From Paraburkholderia sp. FT54 (lineage in GTDB: Bacteria > Pseudomonadota > Gammaproteobacteria > Burkholderiales > Burkholderiaceae), in assembly GCF_031585635.1 (NCBI RefSeq), contig NZ_CP134196.1, forward strand, positions 2,294,001 to 2,358,000: a DNA stretch of 64,000 bases, given 5' to 3'. The translations under genes and the position numbers were made by a program. Shown one piece after another: positions 17,128 through 26,382 of this stretch. The notes beneath the pieces were generated by a model, which had not been told where the DNA came from, did no database searches, and saw nothing but the letters and a program-made list of their open reading frames with translations. Positions within the stretch are counted from its first letter, which is position 1. Every line of letters starts with the position of its first letter.

Positions 17128-17151
17128 AGCCTCGCTTCGGCGGGGCTTTTT
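17128..17151 (+). terminator. Intrinsic terminator after the T6SS cargo module
   Basis: A seven-base-pair GC-rich stem (GCCTCGC/GCGGGGC, one G-T pair) with a TTCG loop is followed by TTTTT. It lies 21 bases after the immunity gene stop and marks the right end of the rightward unit. Confidence 0.88.
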
Positions 17152-17375
17152 GCATTGACGGAGGAAAATTAGATAAATTTGCCTCAGTCACGCCACGCTG
17201 TCTGTATGCACTGCGCTCGTCAATCCAAGTGTGAGCGCTTGCAGCTTAAGCCTCGCGGAGTATTCGCCGATCGAATTCAATCGCGTTTCGCTTTCGGGCA
17301 ATGTTGTTGCAAAGTCGCAAACACTTCATGCAAGGCCGCACTAAACGAAAGCTCGGCATGGGCTGTGTTCGCGCC

Positions 17376-18266
17376 TCACCTTTCCAACTCAGCAAACAAC
17401 CAGTCCTGAAAGCTGCGCAGCTTCGGCAAATCAGCACGCGACTTCAACAGATTCAGCGTATAGCCATTCACGCTGAGTCCATCCACGCCGAACGGCGCGA
17501 CGAGCCGCCCGGTTTCCAGTTCGCGTTGCGCGAGCAGCAGGCTCTCCAGACACACGCCCAGGCCGTCGACCGCGGCGCTCAACGCCATGAACGAGCGGTC
17601 GAAACGCGGGCCACGTCCAATATCGATCCGTGTCTTGCGATGCAAACGCATCCAGTCCCGCCAGCCGACCAGACAACCCTCGCTGTGAATCAGCGGATGG
17701 TGCTGCAAGTCCGCGACGCTGCGCAGCGGATAGTCGCCGGACATGAGCGCCGGCGCGCACAACGGCACGATCGTCTCCGGCGGCAACTCCAGCACCAGCG
17801 TGCCCGCCGGTTGCAGCTTGCGCGGACCGTAGCGGATGTCGATATCGACCGCTTCCGAAATCAGGTCCGCCGCTTCCGATGACGCATTCAAACGCACGTC
17901 GATATCGGTATGCGCCGCGCTGAAGCGCGCGATGCGCGGCATCAGCCATTGGGTCGCAAAACTCGGCGTGCAGTGAATGGTGAGGATGTCGCTCTTCGCC
18001 ACCCGCCCGATCTCTCGCGTGGCCGCGTCGATGTGCGCGAACGCCGAAGTGATTTCCTCTGCGTATTGCCGCCCCGAGTCCGTCAACAGCACCGTGCGAT
18101 GCAGCCGATGGAACAGACGAATGCTCAATTGCTCTTCGAGCAGCTTGATTTGATGGCTGATTGCCGAGGGCGTGACGAACAGTTCGTCTGCTGCAAGCGC
18201 GAACGACGAGAGCCGGGCGGCCGCTTCGAAGGCTTGTATCGACTTGAGCGTGACGCGATTGTGCAT
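17376..18266 (-). CDS. LysR-family regulator (GcvA-like)
   Basis: A 296-residue LysR protein with the GcvA-type head (LKSIQAFEAAARLSSFALAADELFVTPSAISHQIKLLEEQL) and effector domain (PSFATQWLMPRIARFSAAH, then DIDIRYG). The ATG at 18266 is taken; a GTG at 18278 would add four residues. It diverges from the transketolase/TRAP operon, whose first start is at 18410, and is probably its regulator. The 144-base gap should hold both promoters and the LysR sites. Between 17152 and 17375 I see no gene. Confidence 0.88.
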   Translation of the reverse strand: MHNRVTLKSIQAFEAAARLSSFALAADELFVTPSAISHQIKLLEEQLSIRLFHRLHRTVLLTDSGRQYAEEITSAFAHIDAATREIGRVAKSDILTIHCTPSFATQWLMPRIARFSAAHTDIDVRLNASSEAADLISEAVDIDIRYGPRKLQPAGTLVLELPPETIVPLCAPALMSGDYPLRSVADLQHHPLIHSEGCLVGWRDWMRLHRKTRIDIGRGPRFDRSFMALSAAVDGLGVCLESLLLAQRELETGRLVAPFGVDGLSVNGYTLNLLKSRADLPKLRSFQDWLFAELER

Positions 18267-18409
18267 GGCAGCATCCACGTGAATTCAATTCATCTATCGA
18301 CCCATCTTAATTCGTTTGAGCGCTGGTTGGCGTGCGATTACGCTTGTCATCACTGGCTGCGGCGTCGATGCGGCCGAGACAAAAGACCCAAAAGACTTTG
18401 GAGACAACA

Positions 18410-19255
18410 GTGAACATCAGCGAAACCGCGCCATATCCCGAACTCGCGGAGCACGCCTACCAGATCCGCCGCAACGCGCTGCGCATGGGTGAAGTGCAAG
18501 GGCAAGGCTATATCGGCCAGGCGCTCGACATTGCCGACGTGCTGGCGGTCGCTTACTTCCGCGCCATGCGTTATCGCGCCGACGATCCCGACTGGGAAGG
18601 CCGCGACCGCTTCCTGCTCTCCAACGGCCACTACGCGATCGCCTTGTACGCGGCGCTGATCGAAGCCGGCATCATCGCCGACGAAGAACTGGAGACCTAC
18701 GGCAGCGACGACAGCCGCCTGCCGATGTCCGGGATGGCGAGCTACACGCCCGGCATGGAGATGTCCGGCGGCTCGCTCGGCCAGGGGCTGACGATCGCCG
18801 TGGGCCGCTGCCTCGGTCTGAAGCGCAAGGGTTCGGACGCCACCGTCTACACGCTGTTCTCGGACGGCGAACTCGACGAAGGCGCGGTCTGGGAAGGACT
18901 GATGTCCGCCGCGCACTGGAAGCTCGACAACCTGATCGCGATGATCGACGTCAACAACCAGCAAGCCGACGGGCCGTCTTCCGCGGTCATGGCGTTCGAG
19001 CCGCTGGTCGACAAGCTGCTGGCGTTCGGCTGGTTCGTGCAGCGCGTGGACGGTAACGATCTCGCGGCGGTGGTCGCCGCGTTCGATGCGGCGCGCGCGC
19101 ATCCTGAAGCGCAGCCGCGGATCATCGTCTGCGATACGCGCATGGGCTGCGGCGTGCCGTTTCTCGAAGCACGCGAGAAGAACCACTTTATCCGCGTCGA
19201 TGCGCACGAGTGGCAACTCGCGCTGCAGGCGCTCGAAGCCGGGAGAACCGTATGA
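18410..19255 (+). CDS. Transketolase, N-terminal (ThDP-pyrophosphate-binding) subunit
   Basis: A 281-residue protein covering the N-terminal half of transketolase. It shows the ThDP diphosphate/Mg motif SDGELDEGAVWEGLMSA, with N found later in NNQQADG, and the LSNGHYAIALYAAL and GGSLGQGLTIAVGRCLGLK segments. Split transketolases pair such a subunit with a separate C-terminal subunit, here the next gene, coupled by ATGA. The start is a GTG at 18410 with GGAG six bases upstream; the frame extends further but without a ribosome site. First gene of the operon. The ketose substrate is not inferable. Confidence 0.88.
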   Translation: MNISETAPYPELAEHAYQIRRNALRMGEVQGQGYIGQALDIADVLAVAYFRAMRYRADDPDWEGRDRFLLSNGHYAIALYAALIEAGIIADEELETYGSDDSRLPMSGMASYTPGMEMSGGSLGQGLTIAVGRCLGLKRKGSDATVYTLFSDGELDEGAVWEGLMSAAHWKLDNLIAMIDVNNQQADGPSSAVMAFEPLVDKLLAFGWFVQRVDGNDLAAVVAAFDAARAHPEAQPRIIVCDTRMGCGVPFLEAREKNHFIRVDAHEWQLALQALEAGRTV

Positions 19256-20250
19256 GCGCCGCCGCACCGAAACCGCGTCTGAAGACTTCGGCGATGATCG
19301 CCTCGATCGCCGGCGAAGGCCAGATCACCCGCTCCGCTCCGTTCGGCCACGCGCTGGTGGAGCTGGCGCGCAACCGGCCCGAGGTGGTCGGCATGACCGC
19401 CGACCTCGGCAAATACACCGACCTGCATCTGTTCGCGAAGGAATACCCCGAGCGCTTCTATCAGATGGGCATGGCCGAGCAGCTGCTGATGGGCGCCGCC
19501 GCCGGCATGGCGCACGAAGGCGCGCAGCCGTTCGTCACCACTTACGCGGTGTTCGCCGCGCGCCGCGCCTACGACTTCATCCACCAGGCAATCGCCGAGG
19601 ACAACCTCGACGTCAAGCTGGTGTGCGCGCTGCCCGGCCTCACGACCGGCTACGGCCCGAGTCACCAGGCGGCCGAAGACCTCGCCCTGTTCCGCGCGAT
19701 GCCGAACCTCACGGTGATCGACCCGTGCGACGCGCTCGAAATCGAACAGATGGTGCCGGCGATTGCCGACCATCGCGGCCCGGTGTACGCGCGGCTGCTG
19801 CGCGGCAACGTGCCGGTCGTGCTCGACGAATACGACTATCAGTTCGAACTCGGCAAGGCGAAGCTGCTGCGCGACGGCACCGAAGTGCTGATCATCTCGT
19901 CCGGGATCATGACGATGCGCGCGCTCGAAACGGCCAAGGCGCTCGCCGCCGACCGCATCGACGTGGGCGTGCTGCATGTGCCGACCATCAAGCCGCTCGA
20001 CGCCGTGACGCTGTTGCGCGAAGCGCGCCGGCCGGGGCGCCTCGTGATCGTAGCGGAGAACCATACGGTGATAGGCGGGCTCGGCGAGGCGGTGGCCGCC
20101 GTGCTGCTGACCAACGGCGTCACGCCGCCCTTCCGTCAGATCGGCCTGCCCGACGCCTTTCTCGATGCCGGCGCGCTGCCGACGCTGCACGACCGCTACG
20201 GCATTTCCACCGAGGCGATGTGCGGCACCATCAAAGGCTGGCTGCGCTAG
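19252..20250 (+). CDS. Transketolase, C-terminal (pyrimidine-binding) subunit
   Basis: A 332-residue partner of the preceding protein. It has the pyrimidine-binding domain with the activating Glu in MGMAEQLLMGAAAGMAHEG, the TGYGPSHQAAEDLALFRAMPNL segment that corresponds to the GPTHQ-type loop, and the C-terminal Rossmann-like domain with LIISSGIMTMRALETAKAL. The Ser replacing Thr in GPSHQ is common among split enzymes. ATGA overlap with the N subunit supports equimolar synthesis. The complex transfers two-carbon ketol units between sugar phosphates or from hydroxypyruvate. Confidence 0.88.
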   Translation: MSAAAPKPRLKTSAMIASIAGEGQITRSAPFGHALVELARNRPEVVGMTADLGKYTDLHLFAKEYPERFYQMGMAEQLLMGAAAGMAHEGAQPFVTTYAVFAARRAYDFIHQAIAEDNLDVKLVCALPGLTTGYGPSHQAAEDLALFRAMPNLTVIDPCDALEIEQMVPAIADHRGPVYARLLRGNVPVVLDEYDYQFELGKAKLLRDGTEVLIISSGIMTMRALETAKALAADRIDVGVLHVPTIKPLDAVTLLREARRPGRLVIVAENHTVIGGLGEAVAAVLLTNGVTPPFRQIGLPDAFLDAGALPTLHDRYGISTEAMCGTIKGWLR

Positions 20251-20338
20251 GCGTCGATCTGATTGGCGAAAACAAGCGTAGTCACCAATAGCAAAGCAAG
20301 CAGCAAACCATAAGCATCACATTCAGGAGATCCGCATC

Positions 20339-21103
20339 ATGTCAGAGTCACGTCTTCTCGACGGCAAGGTCGCCGTCATTTCCGGCGGCGCATCGCCGCG
20401 CGGCATCGGCATGGCGACCGCACGCAAATTCGCCGCTCATGGCGCGCGCATCGCCATTTTCGATCTCGACGAAAAGGCCGCCATAGAAGCCGCCGCGTCG
20501 ATCGGGCCGGAGCATCGCGGCTATGTGTGCAACGTCACCGACCGCGCTGCCTGTCAGGCCGCTGTCGAACGCACCGTCGCCGATTTCGGTTCGATCGATA
20601 TCCTGATCAACAACGCCGGCATTACTCAAGCGGCCAAATTCCTCGACATCGACCCGCAAAGCTGGGACCGCATTCTCGACGTCAACCTGCGCGGCGTGCT
20701 GTATCTGTCGCAAGCGGTCGTGCCGCAAATGAAGAAACAGAAAAGCGGCTCGATCGGCTGCATGTCGTCGGTGTCGGCGCAGCGCGGCGGCGGCATTCTT
20801 GGCGGCCCGCATTATTCGGCGGCCAAGGCCGGCGTGCTCGGCCTCGCGAAAGCGATGGCGCGCGAACTCGGCAACGACGGCATTCGCGTGAACTGCGTGA
20901 CGCCGGGCCTGATCCAGACCGACATCAACGCCGGCAAGATCAGCGACGACAAGCGCGTCGAGATTCTCGCGGGCATTCCGCTGAATCGCCTGGGCGTACC
21001 CGACGATGTGGCCGGCGCGTTCCTGTTCCTCGCGTCGGAGCTGTCCTCGTATATCACCGGCGCGGTGATCGACGTGAACGGCGGCATGCTGATTCACGGT
21101 TGA
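20339..21103 (+). CDS. SDR-family oxidoreductase
   Basis: A 254-residue classical short-chain dehydrogenase. Nucleotide motif SGGASPRGIGMATA (an SPR insertion lengthens the glycine motif), NNAG near residue 92, catalytic Ser in CMSSVSAQRGG, YSAAK, and the C-terminal VPDDVAGAFLFLASELSSYITGAVIDVNGGM. Asp in AIFDLDEK at the end of strand 2 suggests NAD rather than NADP. AGGAG precedes the ATG. Being inside the transketolase/TRAP operon it probably oxidises or reduces a polyol or sugar-acid hydroxyl; the substrate is unknown. Confidence 0.87.
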   Translation: MSESRLLDGKVAVISGGASPRGIGMATARKFAAHGARIAIFDLDEKAAIEAAASIGPEHRGYVCNVTDRAACQAAVERTVADFGSIDILINNAGITQAAKFLDIDPQSWDRILDVNLRGVLYLSQAVVPQMKKQKSGSIGCMSSVSAQRGGGILGGPHYSAAKAGVLGLAKAMARELGNDGIRVNCVTPGLIQTDINAGKISDDKRVEILAGIPLNRLGVPDDVAGAFLFLASELSSYITGAVIDVNGGMLIHG

Positions 21104-21263
21104 TCCGTTCCGGCCTGGACGGGGGCCGCATGGCGGGAGGCCAGCGGCGGCGATGGAGGCCACAGTAGTAGAGAGTAAACGGACGCGGCGCGCGACACGT
21201 GCAGCCGCCGCGCTCGAGATCGCAGAATAAACATAACGACACGCCATATTGGAGGAAGACACC

Positions 21264-22307
21264 ATGACTAACCGTTCAAACGCCCCGCAGGGCATCAGCC
21301 GCCGCACCTTTCTGAAAGCCGGTGCGACCTTGTCCGCAGCCGTGCCGTTATGGAGCGTCTCGCGGCGCGCCATGGCGGCGCCCGAGTTTTCGTACAAGCT
21401 CGCCACCGGCCAGGACCCGACTCATCCGGTCAATATCCGCGCCCAGGAGGCGATCAATCACATTCGCGAAGCGACCAAAGGCCGCCTCGACATCAAGCTG
21501 TTTCCGCAGAACCAGCTCGGCTCCGATACCGATCTGCTCTCGCAGGTGCGCAACGGCGGCGTGGAGTTCTTCAACCAGGCCTCGTCGATCCTCGCGACGC
21601 TCGCGCCCGCCGCGGGCATCGTCAACACCGGCTTCGCGTTCAAGGACTACGACGCGGTGTGGAAAGCCATGGACGGCGACCTCGGCAATTACATTCGCGC
21701 GCAGATCGGCAAGTCCGGCATCGTGTCGGTCAGCAAGGTGTGGGACAACGGCTTCCGCCAGATCAGTTCGTCCACGCGCGCGCTGCGTGCGCCGGCCGAC
21801 CTGAAAGGCTTCAAGATCCGCGTGCCGCAAGCACCGATGCTGACCTCGCTGTTCAAGGCGCTCGACGCGGGCCCTGCGCCGATCAACTTCAACGAACTGT
21901 ATTCGGCCTTGCAAACGGGCGTGGTGGAAGGCCAGGAGAATCCGCTGCCGATCATCGCCACCGCCAAGCTCTACGAAGTGCAGAAGTACATCAGCCTCAC
22001 CTCGCATGTGTGGGACGGTTACTGGATTCTCGGCAACCGCGCCGCGTGGGAACGGCTGCCGGCGGATATCCGCGCCATCGTCACACGCGAATTCGAAAAG
22101 GCCGCGATGCTGCAACGCGCGGACATCGCGAAACTGAGCAGTTCCCTGCGCGACGATCTGAAAACCAAGGGCATCACCTTCATCGACGTGGACCGCGAGG
22201 CGTTCCGCGGCGCGCTGGCCAAGACGAGCTTCTACCACGACTGGAAGAGCAAATACGGCGACGAAGCCTGGGGTCTGCTGGAGAAGTCCGTCGGAAAACT
22301 GGGGTAA
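21264..22307 (+). CDS. TRAP transporter substrate-binding protein (DctP family)
   Basis: A 347-residue periplasmic receptor. The N-terminus carries a twin-arginine signal (ISRRTFLKAGATLSAAVPLW), as seen in several TRAP receptors. The mature protein has the DctP signatures GRLDIKLFPQNQLGSD, the carboxylate-binding Arg in KGFKIRVPQAPM, and PINFNELYSALQTGVVEGQENPL. Most such proteins bind organic acids through that Arg. GGAGG lies eight bases before the chosen ATG. The fused membrane component follows four bases after its stop. Confidence 0.9.
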   Translation: MTNRSNAPQGISRRTFLKAGATLSAAVPLWSVSRRAMAAPEFSYKLATGQDPTHPVNIRAQEAINHIREATKGRLDIKLFPQNQLGSDTDLLSQVRNGGVEFFNQASSILATLAPAAGIVNTGFAFKDYDAVWKAMDGDLGNYIRAQIGKSGIVSVSKVWDNGFRQISSSTRALRAPADLKGFKIRVPQAPMLTSLFKALDAGPAPINFNELYSALQTGVVEGQENPLPIIATAKLYEVQKYISLTSHVWDGYWILGNRAAWERLPADIRAIVTREFEKAAMLQRADIAKLSSSLRDDLKTKGITFIDVDREAFRGALAKTSFYHDWKSKYGDEAWGLLEKSVGKLG

Positions 22308-22311
22308 TGCG

Positions 22312-24171
22312 ATGATCTCGATCTCTTATTCGCACGAGCGGCAGCACCGCTTCGCCTGTGCGCTCGACTCCGCGCTCGGGCATCTGGTGGAGATTCCCGC
22401 TGCCTTGCTGGTGCTGGCGGAAATCGTCGTGCTGCTGGCCGGCGTGACGAGCCGCTATATCCTGCACGCGCCGCTCGTCTGGTCCGACGAACTGGCCTCC
22501 ATGTTGTTCCTCTGGCTCGCCATGCTCGGCGCCGTGATTGCCTTGCGGCGCGGCGAGCATATGCGGATGACGGCGCTGGTCGGCATGGCGCCGCCAGGTG
22601 TGCGCGCGTTTCTCGACGTGGTGGCGATCGCCGCGCCGATCGCATTTCTTGCGATGGTGATCGGCCCGGCAATCAGCTTCGCGCAGGACGAGTCGTTCAT
22701 CACCACGCCCGCGCTCGAACTGTCGAATTCGTGGCGCGCCGCCGCGTTGCCGATCGGCTCGGCGCTGATGCTGCTGGTCGCCGTGGTGCGGCTCGCGCGC
22801 ATGGGCAACTGGCGCCTCGTGCTAGGCGCGCTCGCGACGGTCGGCGCGCTGGTCGGCATCTTCATCGCCCTGGGGCCGATCTTGCGCGACCTCGGCAACG
22901 TGAACCTGCTGATTTTCTTCGTCGGCCTCGTGGCGCTCGGCGTGCTGAGCGGCGTGCCCATCGCGTTTTCGTTCGGACTCGCCACCTTCGGCTACCTCGC
23001 GCTGACCACGAATACACCGATGCCGGTGGTGGTCGGCCGGATGGACGAAGGCATGTCGCATCTGATCCTGCTCTCCGTGCCGCTCTTCGTGTTCCTCGGC
23101 CAGCTGATCGAGATGACCGGCATGGCCGCGGCGATGATCGCGTTTCTCGCGAGCCTGCTCGGTCACGTGCGCGGCGGTCTCTCGTACGTGCTGGTCGGCG
23201 CGATGTATCTGGTGTCCGGCATCTCGGGATCGAAAGCCGCCGACATGGCGGCAGTCGCGCCAGTGTTGTTTCCGGAGATGAAAGCGCGCGGCGCGAAACC
23301 CGGTGACCTGGTCGCGCTGCTCGCCGCGACCGGCGCGCAGACCGAGACGATTCCACCTAGCCTCGTGCTGATCACGCTCGGCTCGGTGACCGGCGTGTCG
23401 ATCTCGGCGCTCTTCACGGGTGGCATGCTGCCGGGCATCGTGCTGGCGATCACGCTGTGCATCGTCGTGCAGTGGCGCTATCGTCGCGAAGACATGTCGG
23501 GCGTCAAGCGTGCGACCCGCGGCGAGATTCTGCGCAAGCTGGTGATCGCGTTTCCCGCTATCGCGCTGCCGTTCGTGATTCGCGCGGCGGTGGTCGAAGG
23601 CATCGCGACGGCGACCGAAGTCTCCACCATCGGCATTGCGTATGCGGTGCTGGCCGGCTTGCTGATCTATCGCCGCTTCGAGTGGCAACGGCTCAAGCCG
23701 ATGCTGATCGATACGGCCACGCTGTCCGGCGCGATCCTGCTGATCATCGGCGCGGCTACCGCAATGGCGTGGGCATTGACGCAATCCGGCTTCTCAGGAC
23801 AGCTCGCGCAGGCATTGGGCGGCTTGCCGGGCGGCGCGGCGATGTTCATGGCGGCGTCGATCTGCATGTTCGTGATTCTCGGCAGCGTCCTCGAAGGCAT
23901 TCCCGCCATCGTGCTGTTCGGCCCGCTGATGTTTCCGATCGCGCGGGCCATGCATATCCACGACGTGCATTATGCGATGGTCGTGATCCTCTCGATGGGC
24001 GTGGGCCTGTTCGCGCCGCCGTTCGGCGTGGGCTACTACTCCGCTTGCGCGGTGAGCCGCATCCATCCGGACGAAGGCATGAAGCCGATTCTCGGCTACA
24101 TCGCCGCGTTGATGGTCGGGCTGATCGTCGTGGCTGCGGTGCCGTGGATTTCGACGGGCTTTCTGCATTGA
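22312..24171 (+). CDS. TRAP transporter fused membrane subunit (DctQM)
   Basis: A 619-residue membrane protein in which the small DctQ-like part (residues about 1-190, four helices, RYILHAPLVWSDELASMLFLWLAMLGAV) is fused to a DctM-like large part (about 200-619, roughly twelve helices). DctM motifs include GVPIAFSFGLATFGY, SGISGSKAADMAAVAPVLFPEMKARG and FAPPFGVGYYSACAVSRIHPDEGMKP. It drives Na+-dependent uptake with the preceding receptor. Fused QM proteins are known but less common than separate subunits. Confidence 0.9.
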   Translation: MISISYSHERQHRFACALDSALGHLVEIPAALLVLAEIVVLLAGVTSRYILHAPLVWSDELASMLFLWLAMLGAVIALRRGEHMRMTALVGMAPPGVRAFLDVVAIAAPIAFLAMVIGPAISFAQDESFITTPALELSNSWRAAALPIGSALMLLVAVVRLARMGNWRLVLGALATVGALVGIFIALGPILRDLGNVNLLIFFVGLVALGVLSGVPIAFSFGLATFGYLALTTNTPMPVVVGRMDEGMSHLILLSVPLFVFLGQLIEMTGMAAAMIAFLASLLGHVRGGLSYVLVGAMYLVSGISGSKAADMAAVAPVLFPEMKARGAKPGDLVALLAATGAQTETIPPSLVLITLGSVTGVSISALFTGGMLPGIVLAITLCIVVQWRYRREDMSGVKRATRGEILRKLVIAFPAIALPFVIRAAVVEGIATATEVSTIGIAYAVLAGLLIYRRFEWQRLKPMLIDTATLSGAILLIIGAATAMAWALTQSGFSGQLAQALGGLPGGAAMFMAASICMFVILGSVLEGIPAIVLFGPLMFPIARAMHIHDVHYAMVVILSMGVGLFAPPFGVGYYSACAVSRIHPDEGMKPILGYIAALMVGLIVVAAVPWISTGFLH

Positions 24172-24180
24172 GTCTGTGAC

Positions 24181-24210
24181 GCGCGAGGCATGAGCCCTCA
24201 TGTCTCGCGC
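24181..24210. terminator. Hairpin between dctQM and transketolase
   Basis: A nearly perfect inverted repeat (GCGCGAGGCATGAG / CTCATGTCTCGCGC, one G-T pair) with a very short loop lies ten bases after the dctQM stop. There is no T-run, so it may stabilise mRNA or attenuate expression of the two downstream genes rather than terminate fully. Confidence 0.5.
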
Positions 24211-24300
24211 GATGTTCTTCCGCCCGCTTCGGGCCCGTTCATTCGATTTGTCTGTTGCCGCCGCCGCGCATGATGCAGCGGCGTAGAGGAGCCTTTTGCC

Positions 24301-26382
24301 ATGTCCACCACAGAAGCCGCGTCTGCTGCACCGAACGCTTCGTCCGCTTCGATCACGCCGTTGCCGCGAGTTACGCTGGCCTCCGCGCAAACCGGCGCGC
24401 AAGCGGCGCCCTTGCCCGATGCGATCCGCTTCCTCTCCATCGACGCGATTCTGCGCGCCGGCGAAGGCCACCAGGGCGTGCCGCTCGGCATGGCCGAAAT
24501 CGCCACCGCGTTGTTCACCCGTCACCTGAAATTCAATCCCGCCGATCCGACCTGGCCCGATCGCGACCGCTTCGTGCTGTCGAACGGCCACGGTTCGCTG
24601 CTGCTGTATGCACTGCTGTATCTCACCGGCTATGACGCGATCGGACTCGAACAGATCAAGACCTTCCGCGAACTCGGCTCACATTGCGCGGGCCATCCCG
24701 AGTACGAACCGGCACACGGTATCGAGGCCACCACCGGCCCGCTCGGCCAGGGCATCGCCAACGCGTTCGGCATGGCCATCGCCGAAGCGTATCTCGCGGC
24801 GAAATTCGGCGGCGAACTCGTCGACCACTATACGTATGCATTCGTCGGCGACGGTTGTCTGCAGGAAGGCATCGGCCAGGAGATGATTTCGCTCGCCGGG
24901 CATCTGCAACTGGGCAAGCTGATCCTCTGCTGGGACGATAACCAGATCACCGACGACGGCAGCACTTCTCTGTCGATCAGCGAAGACGTCTGCGCGCGCT
25001 TTCGCGTCGGCGGCTGGCATGTGGTCGAAGTGGACGGGCACGATCTCGAAGCGGTGTCGGCGGCGCTGACGATCGCCCGCATGGATCCGCGCCCTTCGAT
25101 GATCGCGTGCAAGACCGTGATCGGCCGCGGCATTGCGCGTCTGCAAGGACAGCGCGGCGGCCATAGCGGCAAGCTGTTCCAGGCGGATGCCGACGCGGCG
25201 CGCGACGCACTCGGCTGGCCGCACGCGCCGTTCGAGATACCCGCGGAGATTCTCGGCGCATGGCGCGCGGCCGGACGGCGTAGCGAGCCGCAGTATTACG
25301 CATGGCACGAACGTCTCGCCGCGTTGCCCGCCGCGCAACGCGACGAGTTCGAGCGGGTCCAGGCCGGCCATCTTCCGCAAGGCTGGCGCGACGTGCTCGA
25401 CGACTACCGCAAGCGCGCCATGGAACGCGGCGAACCGCAGCCCGGCATCACTGTATCCGGCGAGATCAGCGATTTGCTCGCACCTGCACTGCAAGAGCGC
25501 ATGGTCGGTTGCGCGGATCTCGAAGCGCCCACCGGCCACAAGCGCCAGTTGCATGCTTTTACTGCTGAGGATCGCAGCGGCGCCTACGTTCACTGCGGCG
25601 TGCGCGAACATCTGATGGGCGCGATGGCCAACGGCATGGCCGCGCACGGCGGCGTGATCGCGACCAGCGTCACCTATCTGGCGTTCTCCGACTATCAGCG
25701 TCCGGCCATGCGCATGGCGGCGCTGATGGGCCTGCCGGTGCACTTCGTGTTCAGCCACGATTCAATCGGCGTCGGCAAAAATGGACCGACGCATCAACCC
25801 GTCGAAATTCTCGCCTCGCTGCGCGCGATGCCGAACATGCGCGTACTGCGTCCCGCCGATGCCGTCGAAGCCGCCGAGTGCTGGGCGCTCGCGCTCGAAC
25901 ATCGGCGCGGTCCGAGCACACTGGTGTTCGCGCGCCAGGCTTTACCGTTGGTGCGCCCGGAACATAGCGCCGAATCGCTCTCGCAACGCGGCGCTTATGT
26001 GCTGGCCGAAGCCGAGGGCAGAGCGCGCGCCGTGACGCTGCTCGCAACCGGTTCCGAAGTCGCGTTGGCCTTGCAGGCGCGCCGCCAGTTGCAGGACGAA
26101 GGCATCGCGACGGCGGTAGTGTCCATGCCGTGCTGGGAAATCTTCGACGAACAGGACGACGCCTATCGCGCGGCAGTGCTCGGCTCGGGCACCGTGCGGG
26201 TTGGCGTGGAAGCGGCGTTGCGTTTCGGCTGGGACCGCTATCTCGGCGAACGCGGCGGTTTTGTCGGCATGACGGGCTTTGGCGCGTCCGCCTCGGCGGA
26301 GACGCTGTACGAGCACTTCGGCATCACCGCGCAGCATATCGTCGCTGAAGCGAAGCGGCATCTGTCAATCATTGGGACATGA
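24301..26382 (+). CDS. Transketolase, full-length
   Basis: A 693-residue complete transketolase. N-terminal ThDP domain: DAIRFLSIDAILRAGEGHQGVPLG (the usual GHPG reads GHQG), GDGCLQEGIGQEMISLAGH. Pyrimidine domain: HCGVREHLMGAMANGMAAHGG with the catalytic Glu, and HDSIGVGKNGPTHQPVE. Then the C-terminal domain with LLATGSEVALAL. About 35 residues of low-complexity Ala/Ser/Thr precede the core. It is the second transketolase in this cluster, and its stop overlaps the next start (ATGA). It may act on a catabolic substrate rather than serve the housekeeping pentose phosphate pathway. Confidence 0.9.
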   Translation: MSTTEAASAAPNASSASITPLPRVTLASAQTGAQAAPLPDAIRFLSIDAILRAGEGHQGVPLGMAEIATALFTRHLKFNPADPTWPDRDRFVLSNGHGSLLLYALLYLTGYDAIGLEQIKTFRELGSHCAGHPEYEPAHGIEATTGPLGQGIANAFGMAIAEAYLAAKFGGELVDHYTYAFVGDGCLQEGIGQEMISLAGHLQLGKLILCWDDNQITDDGSTSLSISEDVCARFRVGGWHVVEVDGHDLEAVSAALTIARMDPRPSMIACKTVIGRGIARLQGQRGGHSGKLFQADADAARDALGWPHAPFEIPAEILGAWRAAGRRSEPQYYAWHERLAALPAAQRDEFERVQAGHLPQGWRDVLDDYRKRAMERGEPQPGITVSGEISDLLAPALQERMVGCADLEAPTGHKRQLHAFTAEDRSGAYVHCGVREHLMGAMANGMAAHGGVIATSVTYLAFSDYQRPAMRMAALMGLPVHFVFSHDSIGVGKNGPTHQPVEILASLRAMPNMRVLRPADAVEAAECWALALEHRRGPSTLVFARQALPLVRPEHSAESLSQRGAYVLAEAEGRARAVTLLATGSEVALALQARRQLQDEGIATAVVSMPCWEIFDEQDDAYRAAVLGSGTVRVGVEAALRFGWDRYLGERGGFVGMTGFGASASAETLYEHFGITAQHIVAEAKRHLSIIGT

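Noticed and set aside
22822..23784. 320-codon minus-strand frame inside dctQM
   Set aside because: Arg/His/Gln-rich antisense shadow of a membrane protein; no motif.
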